A DNA stretch of 64,000 nucleotides, taken from contig JAADJZ010000003.1 of the NCBI GenBank assembly GCA_011032825.1, forward strand, positions 744,001 through 808,000, in the 5' to 3' direction. Within the stretch, counting starts at the first letter, position 1; each line of letters starts with the position of its first letter. The position numbers and the translations under genes are program-made. The notes under the pieces are model-generated. The model saw only the letters and a list, made by a program, of their open reading frames with translations, searched no databases and was not told the origin of the DNA. The DNA is from Massariosphaeria phaeospora. Its lineage: Eukaryota; Ascomycota; Dothideomycetes; Pleosporales. Shown here in pieces: positions 54,739-64,000 of the stretch.

Positions 54739-57713
54739 GGATTGGGGCACGGTTAAGGCGCGCTCCATCAGTGGTCGAGGATGCTCAACACTGCCACTAG
54801 CTTGTAAGCTCGTACCCTGTAGACATCGTCTTTGGTAAAGATGAGAGCGTTGAGCTTCGATCATCGCCATGTCGTGCTATGAGTTCTCAGGACGGGAAGG
54901 CAATTCGACTGGACCCACTCAAGGAACGAGCTAGTGCCCCGGAGTAGGCCATATCAAACCAGGGCAAATTGCCAAGACGTCGTGGGTTGATCACCGTGCG
55001 TGGTACCTAGCACCGCATCTAGGCGAGATGTTCAAGGTTCCTTTGGCAAATGGTCTTCGGCGATCTATCTTTGTTCTTCTGGGGCGCTGTTTGCAGGACC
55101 CACACAGGCGGGCGGCAGAAGAATCCTGATTTGCGCTGTTTTGACTGGATAAGAAGGTAGAGAACCTTGGTCTTGGTAGCTGTTCCCGGTGAGTATCCGG
55201 CCTGCTAGATCGGGATCCAGCTACTTGGGGTTGACAAACGAAGACAGGGAAGACCATAATTGCAGGCGAAGTCCACAGTTACCTCAAGACAGACTGACAG
55301 ACTGACAGCTCGAACTTGCCATGTGTGCAACAATCGAGTGACAGATTCTGAAGTGCGACAGTAGTTAGAAACGGCGTACGAGAGACCGTTCAGAACCGAA
55401 CGTTTTTGATCCTGTGTCCTGAAAGGGCGATTGGTGCGGAAACGGTCACACTCCGCCGTGGCTCGCCGGGCTACTCAACCATAGGCGGCCACCAAGTAGC
55501 TTTGTAGCTTGGCGACGAAACGAAAAGACCTTATCATGGCGACGGAATTCCTTGGGTGGGAAGGACGATTACAGAGTGAGACGGGCCAGATGTTTGACTT
55601 AGTAATTGTGTACTCCGCGATGACCGTTCTCGTGCGGGTATCATTTTGTGCGTCTCCCTCTAATTACCCTTGTATGGAGTCGACTAGGAGTGGTTTCCTA
55701 AGGGCTGTTGTGCAACGTGCACATGTGTTATCCACGCCCTGCGTGGGCTGTTTGTTGGTGTTGAATCCCGCCGGAGCTAGTGAAACCGAGGTAGGCCTGA
55801 TCAGATTGTCTCGGAGGCCCAGGCGAACGGGACGAGGGCGATTCCATAATCGAGTGGGAGACTCTGGGAAGGTAGTTAAGAGCAGACCTTCAAGGTTGCG
55901 GCAAGGCTGCAGTCAGCTAGGGCCATGCCTGCGCCTGCTTGCTCGGCTTGGCGCCCATGTCAGTATCTACCTGCCACCTCTGTGGTAGGTACGGAATACA
56001 CTCGACACGCCCAGGCCGTAGACATGCAGCATGGATATTGCTTAGTCCCGCTTTTTCATGTGCTCGATGCACGCTGTAGCCAGAGCCCGTTTTAGCACCA
56101 CTTACAAACACACGCACTCCCGGCTCGTGTGGATTGGATAGCTGTGTGGTGCGTGTCCCTAGAGCCCGTCCGGCCACCGGCGCCTACACGAACCCAGTGC
56201 GGGTACGCTCCCGTCCTTGGGTCTACGGGAGCCGGAACCGGGAAGCAAATCAAAGAGATCTAGGCATGTGCAATGCGTAAGCCATGGCCCACATTGGGGT
56301 CTGCGCACCCCAAGCATATCTGCAGTCCTGGACGAAGTGAGGAGATTGCCCAGGCGTTGGTCACGCGGAGATTCGAGGCCTGCTGAGAATGCGCAGTACA
56401 ATATTCGACGATTCCGCAGTAGGAGGCCTGATATCACTCGTCGCTCGGCCAGCCGTCCACATCTTCGTGTATGTTCGACTGCGCCCACAAATACAGCCCG
56501 ACAGCAGGAATCCAGACGGCAGCTCGAATCTGCAAACCCCGCAGTGACACCTGTCAAGCCGCGTCTTTCTCTGGCGCAGTGACTCTTGTCAGACTGCGTC
56601 TCGTGGCAGACGTGATAGGAACCTTTGAGGTATGGCAATGCTGCCGGTACAGTACACTGGCTGCAGCACTAGCAGTGCTAGCGTACCGGTACCGTCCATG
56701 TCGGCAAGAGCCGCCTCGAGAGTCGCTCTGAACATGCATGAGAGGTATAGGGGCCGATCTGGCAGAACATCTACGACGTCCTTGTTAAACCACCAGTTCT
56801 TGGTCTCAACATGTCTCGTCAAGCAGACTTGCGAACGACCAGTCATCTAGCCAGATCAGCTATCGCAGGAGAGCCGGTATTTGCGTCCGTCCTTCGCCCC
56901 AGCGGCATCCTGGCGCTTACCTTGTAGAGCACCGGTAGCTGCAAGGGCTGAACTAAAACATTAGATTTCAAGGACAGAAACAGTACGACTGAAGAAGCCA
57001 GCACCGAGTCTCTCGACCGTTGGGAAAGCTGCTATCAGAGGCAGCTTCGGTTGTCCCCGAGGCTGGGCAGGTGTGCGTCGATGGCGACCTCGGCTTCGGG
57101 AGGGAGTGCGCCCAAATGAGGCAGCGGGGGATGTCCGATGACATCAGCGGGCGCTTGTGCAGCTGCCCGCACGTCACATCCACTCAGCGCCGCCTAGGTC
57201 CCCCAACTTCAAACAAGTTCACCAGCCGTCCTCGAATCTGTAGTAGCCGCCGCCAGCTGTTTCGAACAATCCACTTGTCGCGCAGACTCGACACACTCGC
57301 GCCCAGCTGTTGCTGGTGCTAATCTGCGGAACCGCCCATGTGAGGCCTCGCGAGCTCCTAGACGCGGCTTTCCGGAGCACGGCAACGTGCTAACAATAGC
57401 CACGCGCAGAACCCCATATAACCTCAAAAGCCTCTCGACCGGCAAGCTTTCGAAATGTAAGCTGGTCTTCGAGTCTCCTCTCCTTCCTCTTGCCAAGGCT
57501 ATTGTTTTCATTACATTGCATGTCCTGGGTGTTGATTTGACGTTTTTGCTACTATCTATCCCATACTCTCTCCATCGTGCACCAACTTCATTACCCGTAT
57601 CTCTCTTCATGGCCATCTTCGCGTATCCTGCGCATCCTCCCCCACCTCCGCCTCCCCCAGCATACCCTGGTCTGCCATCGCGCGCACCTTCTCGAGCTCG
57701 TTCACTTACCATC
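54739..57713. other. Gene-poor 3-kb segment plus Pil1 leader
   Basis: No frame here shows motifs, splice logic or neighbour-like codon use; the longer ones (55509-55988, 56159-56638, 57209-57847) look like chance or run antisense to the Pil1 leader. From about 57480 to 57713 the plus strand is C/T-rich, as expected for the Pil1 leader. It contains an in-frame upstream ATG at 57609 that would add a proline-rich extension (PPPPPPPPAYP). A CCGGAACCGG site occurs at 56232-56241. Confidence 0.5.
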
Positions 57714-58870
57714 ATGCCTACTCGCACTAGGAACCGGTCACTCTCAATCCGGTCCAAAAAGGACTCCGGCAGCACCGACAAGGCCGTCCCGAAGCATCGC
57801 TTCACAATGGCATCGCTACGAGGCATGCAGCAGCCCGATCTCTCCAAGAAGCTCTACAAACTCATCAAGTCGGAGAACCACGCCATCGGTGCCTATGAGA
57901 CCGCCGGCCGCGAACGTCTTGCTATTGCCCAGCAGCTTTCGGAGTGGGGCGAGGCTACACAGGACGATGCCATCTCGGAGATTTCGGACAAGTTGGGCGT
58001 CTTGATGGCGGAAATAGCAGAGCAGGAAGATGGATATGCAGCGGGCCTAGAAGAGTATCGAGGAGTTCTGAAGCAGATCCGGAATACAGAGAGCTCCGTC
58101 CAGCCCAGCCGAGACCACAAGGCAAAGGTGGGAACATCACTCTTACTTCCGAGTGTACAAGGCTAATGATTATGACAGATCGCCGATGAAATTGCCAAGC
58201 TGAAGTATAAGGAGCCACAAAGCACCAAGATTGTCCAGCTTGAACAGGAACTTGTCCGCGCCGAAGCCCAGAGCCTGGTTGCCGAAGCCCAACTAACCAA
58301 CATCGTAAGCTTAGCTCCTAGCCGACGTGTCCGACCCATCAACTAACTCCTCTCCAGACGCGTCAAAAGTTCAAGGAAGCCTATGACATACATTTTGCGG
58401 CTACCATTGAACGCGCGGAAAAGCAGATCATTCTAGCCAAACAAGCTCGTCGCATGGTTAACCTGCTCGACGACACCCCGATTGTTCCCGGCGATGCGCA
58501 TCCGGCGTTTGAAGGCGGCGAAAGCGCGCGTCATGTGCTCAATGAAGCTGAAGACGGCCTCCGAGCCTGGCAGCCCAACGTCGAGCCCATACATTCCTCG
58601 GCCGGGAATCTGGGTGTCGGAGCAATGCCTGGGGCTGGTCTGACCGGTCCCGGTGCTGGTGCCTACGGGAGCGAGACGGGGCAAGAAGCCAGCTCGCAAG
58701 AACATCCCGCGTATCGAGAGAAAACGGCTAGAAGCAGGAGCGGCAGCGGGGAGAGGCGCATCATGAGTGGCAATTCGCTGGGCTCGAGTGGCGGTGGCGG
58801 AGAAGTCAAACCTCCCTACCCCATGACGGAGACCGAGAGACGCGAGGTGGAACATGCTGGCGTTTTCTAA
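57714..58870 (+). CDS. PIL1: Eisosome core component, Pil1/Lsp1 family (BAR domain)
   Basis: Exons 57714..58127, 58179..58304, 58358..58870; 350 residues. Pil1 proteins are F-BAR-like lipid-binding proteins that polymerise into furrows (eisosomes) on the plasma membrane. Seen: a basic N-terminus (TRTRNRSLSIRSKKD) for lipid contact; DLSKKLYKLIKSENHAIGAYE; QQLSEWGEATQDDAISEISDKLGVLMAEIAEQED; the family hallmark SSVQPSRDHKAKIADEIAKLKYKEP; LEQELVRAEAQSLVAEAQLTNITRQKFKEAY; LLDDTPIVPGD. A Gly/Ser-rich tail follows. The short, divergent N-terminus and GG-rich tail resemble the PilB/SurG-like branch more than canonical PilA. Start chosen at 57714 (MPTRTRNRS); the in-frame ATG at 57609 would add 35 mostly proline-rich residues. 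Confidence 0.93.
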
Positions 58871-60195
58871 TCATGTTGGCCACCTTTTCCCGGTTCATGC
58901 GCATATATAAATGTGCTACTGGATAAGCTACGCCCTAGCACCCAACTGTACCCAGAAGCTCTCCAGTGACCTCGACAATGGCGTTTCAAGGGGAATCCGA
59001 TCAGGCACTAAGGCGGAAGACATGGCCGAAGGTACTACGTTTTCCTAGAGGTCATTCATGTGTCATGTCATGCTACGCTCTTTGTAGCTCTAACGACTAC
59101 GTAATATATTTCCTACGGGATGTGTTATGTCGCAGCACAAAGTACAAACTAACTACCACACGCGCACCTCATCCTGAATCTGAATCTGAACTTGAATCTG
59201 CCATATTTGCTACCTTGAAGATGCTACGCCCTTAGCACCAACTACCACTATTACCTAGCTAGCTAGATCCAAGTCTTTCGCCCTCTCTCTATCTCCCTCT
59301 CTCCCTCGGTCGCAGGTAGATAGGTAGGTAGGTACGTACCTAGCCACCACCTAGCTACTCAACCCAAAGCAAGCACCTCGTATATGTATGTCTGCAATGT
59401 AATATAATATAATGCACATCTACGTACATACATGGCACGCAGTCGATTCAAGCTGAGCAAGTGTGCGTATACACACACGCATGCGTATACACATACACAT
59501 ATCCATACACACACATATATCTCTTCACAAATCATAGCTGTTGCTATTGCTATTGCCATTGCCGGGTAGTTACTTAGCATAGTTAGTGAGCAATGCCTGG
59601 ACGACTGACTCCTCATTGACTAAATAACTATGCGATGCACTACATGAGGCCAACGCAGGCGCTGGAAGGAGCCAGTTGGCTAAACCCGCCCGCAACGAAA
59701 ACAAGCTGAGTTCGATGTCCAAAGCGGTACTTATGAGCGACAGAGAGAGAACAAGCCAAGCCAAGCCAAAGGTAATACGACTGTTGGAGTTGAGTTGAGT
59801 TGAGTTGAGTCGAGTTGAGTTGCCACAAAAGGTTGTTCACGTTATAGCAAGCAAGCAAGCGAGCGGCAAGATAAACAAAAAACAACATCTAGGGACGAGA
59901 GATAGATGGGTCGGCCATGTCCACAAAGAGAGCCACATTAGACATGAATTCAATCAAAACTGCATTGCACTGCACTGAACCGACCTGAATTTAGTACTCA
60001 AATTCAATGGGGGCAATGCATGTCTAGCGTAGCCTAAAAGTCTGCTAAAAAACACCACACCACAGTGACCACACACGACCCCAACGCGTCCCGCCACCAG
60101 ACTCCATCCAAACTCTTTCCTTCACAAGCCTTTTCTCAAAGCGAACAAAACTTGGAATTGGAACCGCCCGTCTAAACTGCACGTTCGCGATACTC
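58871..60195. other. Convergent intergenic 1.3 kb with simple repeats
   Basis: 3' flanks of Pil1 and SEC24. Contains GGTAGGTA/CTAGCTAG tracts (59240-59345), a CA/TA-rich stretch (59465-59520), and the pentamer array at 59787-59821. No gene seen. Confidence 0.6.
59787..59821. repeat. Pentamer array (GAGTT)x7
   Basis: Seven GAGTT units, the fifth being GAGTC. The minus-strand reading across it (repeated Leu-Asn-Ser-Thr-Gln) is a by-product. Confidence 0.9.
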
Positions 60196-63100
60196 TCACT
60201 GGACGACCTGCACAATCCGAAGCAGTCAGCGAAAAGCAATTTCACATTTCAATCCGGCCAAGTTGACAAAATCAGCGGCACGTCGTTGGGATGTGGACAT
60301 ACCTTTTCGCGGAGCGTGCCCATCCATTGCTGCAGACTGACGCCCTGGTCCGCGCGGTCCTCAACGAGCATCGTCTGCGCCCAGAGTTTGAGACTGGGGT
60401 CGCCGTCCTCCTTGATGACATACAGGGTCGGGACGATAATACTTCCGACACCCATGGCGCGATGGTCAGCCGATTTCTCGAGCACGGCGCGTACGCGTTC
60501 GTTGAACTCTGTGTCGAGGATGGGGAGTTGGCCCTTTCCTTGCTTGATCGCGTTGCGGTCTTGGAAGCCGAAGACGTCTTCTAGGAGAGCGGGCACGGCG
60601 TCCCTGCCAACCCACAAGAACTGCTGGATACCGTCGTCGATCAGATAGAGGCCGTAGGGAACGACGCGCTCGGAAGACAAGTTAGTCCGTGGTGGAAGCG
60701 CAATCTCGCCCGTTTGTGGATCGATCACTCCGGCGTTATCGGGCATGTCGTGAAGACTGTAAAATCGCGGGTACGCCATATTGACGAGAAGAGGAAGAGG
60801 TAGGCTAGAGAGGAGGCACAATGCTGCCGCTCGGAGGTCTATGAGACAGTAAGCATGGAGACCACCATAATTGTGCATGGCAAGACGTACCTGAAGGGAT
60901 TTGCGAGCTCTTTCTTAAGCCGACGTTTTTGACGAGACCTAAAAACAAAATAGGCAGTGGGCGTAGATTCACTGGTAATTCTTTACAAACCGTTAGTGCA
61001 GGTCCTGAAAGTGCATGAAGGCAGACTCACGCAAGCCACCGCCACCCATATTGCCACCTGCAAGCTCCTTCCTATACGTCTAACAACAGGTCAGAAGCGT
61101 TCTTTATACGGTCGTAGTGTGCTTACCTGCAAGATCTCGATGACCTTGGATGAGAGTGCCTCCCGCGCAGCGTCCAAGCCGCTCGACAGAGCCCTCTCTA
61201 CAGCTTTGTGGGAGAAATAGGTCGTGACTGCTTGTGCATCGGCACTCGCGTAAATGGCGCTCAGGATTTCGCTCGTCGGTAGTGCCAGGGTGATGACCCG
61301 GATACGGCGTTGTCCCGTACAAGTAGCTGTCCAGTCAGAGGTGAAGCCATGTCTTTTCCGACGATTTTACTTACTGTGCAGAACTGCAGCCTGTAAAGTT
61401 ACATATGGCTTGGACAATGTTTCATCAATGGCGACTTAATCATGTCAGTCAGCTACGTTCACAGGCAAAAATTATATGTAATTACCTTCAACAACGTATG
61501 CTTGATCGCGAGGGAATGCTGGCACGTTTATTAGTCAAGTCCTCAAACATCTCCTATTGGACTTACCAGGAAAAGCACAGAGATCCGATGAGCGATTGAA
61601 GAAATTGCCGTAAAACGCGTTCATACGTAGTCCTATGCGCGTTAGCAAACACTGAAGGATGCTACTTTGGGGGAACTTGGTATCATACCGGTGGTCGCTC
61701 GCACACGCAGTACAGCTGGAATGTTGTCAGTTCAATACAGATTGTGTTTCTCAATACTGCTTACCTTCCAAGCCAATCTCACTTGAGAGAAAATCGCTAA
61801 ATTCTCTTGCGAATTTCGTGGCGTCCTCAACCCGCGCAGCCTGCGATGTGATTAGCAGACGAATTACTGAATAACAACCGAGGTCTTACATTCCATCCCG
61901 GATAGAAGTAGGTCTGACCACCAGTATAGCGGGGAAGACTTGAGACTAAAAAATCGAGTCAGAACGGCGTCTACACTGTGGAATAGACGAACGAGGCCGT
62001 GCAATTACAGGCCGACGTGCAAGGACTACTGACGCGTAGCTACATCCTGGTATCTAAGAGAGGAGGGCAAAGTTAGCAGGCAAGACCAAACTGGGAGGGG
62101 TTGATTCATACGTACTGTGATGAGAAGAGAAACATGTCGACAGAGACCTGATTTTTCGAACACTCCACAGCAAAGCTCTTGTAAAAGCTACACCAAAGTC
62201 AGCTTTATAGTCTCCACGAGTCGTCGGCCGAGCAGGTAGTACCTATTCTGAACCTGCAAAAGACTGCCTTCTTTACTCGTTCCAAGTAGCTTCTTGTCTT
62301 CCCGCATATCCAATTTGCCAAATCCAATATTCGGGAGAGAAGCACTCAACACCGTGACTTTTCCGCCTATAGGCGAAATAAGCTTATGAGCAGCACGGAG
62401 CGCTGAGCCCATTGCGTGTTTTGAATCCGAAGTCTCCTGGAACATGGATTGAAGCCGGTCGAGGAAGCCTTCGATATTCGCGCGGCACTCCGATAGGTTG
62501 ACCAGGAGGCTCTCGGGCGTGGGTAAAAAGACCTCTTCTAGATCACTGACCACCAACATGCTGACTTCATTGTTCTCACTGCCATCCCGCGGAATCGAAA
62601 AATAGTGTAGGCTCGAATCCACAGCCATAAATCCTATCCGTGTCCGGCCGTCTGCGTTGGGAATCCTGTCAAGTGCGCCCTTGATTGTTGCAGATGCAGT
62701 CGCTGTCAAGCCGCTCGAGACCGCAGCGAGCGAGGTATCGATCAGGAAATAGTACGCCAACGGCTGCGGAGGTCGCACCATGTACTCCTGTGGGGCCACA
62801 AACTCGCAGACTCCATGATTCAGCTCCGGTCGCTGCCATCGGTCCACGCTCTTCTGCGCGACGGCATCCCAATCAAACGCTTGCGGGACGTCGTTGGTAA
62901 GGTTGCACATGTTACATCTCCAGCGATGGCCATGGTCCAGGAATGTAACGAACGGATTGATATACGACCTGCAGCGGCGGCAGCGACTGATGACTTGGTC
63001 ACTAATCACTGGAACTTGGTCTTCCGAATCGTGGAGCGACGCGTACGGCTGGATGACGAGGGCGAACGGGAGCTTGGATTTCTTGAGCATCGAATGTGTC

Positions 63101-63597
63101 GTTGGGCAGACGTTCAGTGTGCTTCGGATGTACCTGGAGGAGGCATTGGCGTATGGGCTCGGCGTTGCGCTCGTGTTGGGAGGGAGGATAATCTGCGGCG
63201 GGGGGTTATCGAGTTCGAAGGCCTGCAGTGGGCTCTGCAGCAGGTCGGTCGGATAGAGCTGGTTCAGACTCGCCGCTGTCGCCGGCGCCTGGGGGGTGAC
63301 CTGGGTAGGCTGGGGTCCCAAGTTCATCTGTCCAAACTGCCCAGCAAGCGGATCTGGCGGCGACATTGGCATACCCGGCGGCACTCCTTGCACGCCCGGT
63401 ATGCCAGGCTGGGGTACGCCCTGTGTAGGTACGACGGGTCCAAGGCCATCCTGCCGCTCGCCAGGCCGAGGAATATGGCCGGCAGTAGCATTCGGGCTGT
63501 ATGAGGTCAGTATACAGCTCCACCTCAATTGCAGTGGTACTGGTTACCCGAACGTGTACCCTGCATCCGCATACTGGCGCTTCTTACGATCCGCCAT
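60196..63597 (-). CDS. SEC24: SEC24, COPII coat cargo adaptor
   Basis: Fifteen exons: 63597..63548, 63496..62243, 62187..62116, 62053..62034, 61945..61890, 61840..61765, 61715..61689, 61632..61567, 61518..61486, 61434..61375, 61326..61127, 61079..61031, 60971..60891, 60838..60303, 60207..60196; 863 residues, in frame throughout. Sec24 pairs with Sec23 and selects cargo for ER-to-Golgi vesicles. Seen in order: Pro/Gln-rich disordered N-terminus; zinc finger CRRC..CNMC (about 188-213); vWA-like trunk ([40 protein letters not shown]); [14 protein letters not shown]; beta-sandwich with [11 protein letters not shown] and helical part ending [34 protein letters not shown]; gelsolin-like end [17 protein letters not shown]. 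Exons of 20, 27, 33 and 12 nt are notable. The terminal 12-nt exon yields the ending REKVVQ. Confidence 0.93.
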
Positions 63598-64000
63598 TGT
63601 TGTATGTAGCAGGGCGTGGACGAAGAGAGGATGGAGGAGCAGTGAGCGAAGTCTTTGTCGGCGGTGGTGGGCTGCCTGGAATTTACGAAAGTGCAGTGCA
63701 GGTGAGGTCGGAGCTCGATGTGTCTTCTTGGGGCCGCGGCGAATTCCGCTGCTAGGCCTGGACCCCCGCCAAAACACCAAGCGACTCCTCTTGACTCGAG
63801 TCTCCAGGCATCAAACTACCTCAACACAGCACGTTCATAGCCCTTTCACCGGTATGTCGCATTTCGACACGTAGCTGTTCGTGAGGCTACCACATATGTT
63901 CATCGGAAGTACAAGGCTCCCGCCCCTACCACAACCACCCAACGTCCCTTTACGGCACTAGCATCACCTACCTCAGTAGCATTGGAGATATAAAATAGTG
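63598..64000. other. SEC24 upstream region to window edge
   Basis: About 400 bp holding the SEC24 promoter. No start of another gene can be supported before the right edge. Confidence 0.5.

Noticed and set aside
56232..56241. CCGGAACCGG as a Leu3 site
   Set aside because: Lies in a gene-empty segment more than 1 kb from any start codon; treated as a chance occurrence.
57209..57847. 212-residue minus-strand frame with a poly-Gly stretch
   Set aside because: Antisense to the CT-rich leader and first exon of the Pil1 gene; the glycine run mirrors the CCT repeats.
1..64000. Secondary-metabolite cluster, transposon or CRISPR-like array
   Set aside because: No PKS, NRPS, terpene cyclase, transposase or reverse-transcriptase motifs and no spaced direct repeats were seen on either strand.

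Overview
The window reads as nuclear DNA of a filamentous ascomycete (Pezizomycotina). The evidence is short introns (about 45-75 nt, occasionally up to about 175 nt) with GT..AG ends and CTAAC/CTGAC-like branch sites, moderate to high GC in exons, and fungal-only families: Zn2Cys6 regulators, Pil1/eisosome, YOR1-type ABCC, DHA and ACS major facilitators, and a STAND-type N-terminal domain. The protein flavour suggests Dothideomycetes, but this is inference. I found no bacterial features, CRISPR arrays, intact transposons or convincing tRNAs. Most genes needed splicing by hand; each exon list given keeps one open frame across all junctions.

Layout. 1-505: start of a STAND-type protein leaving the left edge. 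2344-3995: PAQR/HlyIII membrane protein. 4686-7034: Zn2Cys6 factor with a central zinc cluster. 7930-9828: BCS1-like AAA ATPase. 10919-12516: ornithine aminotransferase. 14311-18795: YOR1-like full ABC transporter. 20373-20930: small single-TM protein. 23227-25632: island of three short minus-strand genes of unknown function with TATA boxes and three tandem duplications. 25985-28031: divergent U2B''-like snRNP protein and ARPC1. 28371-31005: second Zn2Cys6 factor. 32049-32755: two-TM protein. 33900-35778: LYAR-type nucleolar zinc-finger protein. 37006-37699: Erv2 sulfhydryl oxidase, divergent from branched-chain aminotransferase at 38158-39514. 40090-41140: NEDP1/SENP8-type deneddylase. 42024-45713: 1229-residue protein whose architecture resembles meiotic axis proteins (Red1/SYCP2). 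46801-48799 and 49386-51128: two major facilitator transporters of different subfamilies. 51591-51688: heptamer minisatellite. 52125-54681: secreted large-subunit catalase. 54682-57713: 3 kb without a supportable gene. 57714-58870: Pil1-family eisosome protein. 60196-63597: SEC24 in 15 exons.

Most of this is housekeeping: actin nucleation, COPII transport, splicing, amino-acid metabolism, ER oxidative folding, redox defence. I see no biosynthetic gene cluster and no clear multi-gene defence system. The parts most worth a second look are the 1229-residue axis-like protein, the deneddylase with a hydrophobic C-terminal tail, the island at 23.2-25.7 kb, the AAA ATPase that lacks the BCS1 membrane anchor, and a Leu3-type palindrome upstream of the branched-chain aminotransferase.
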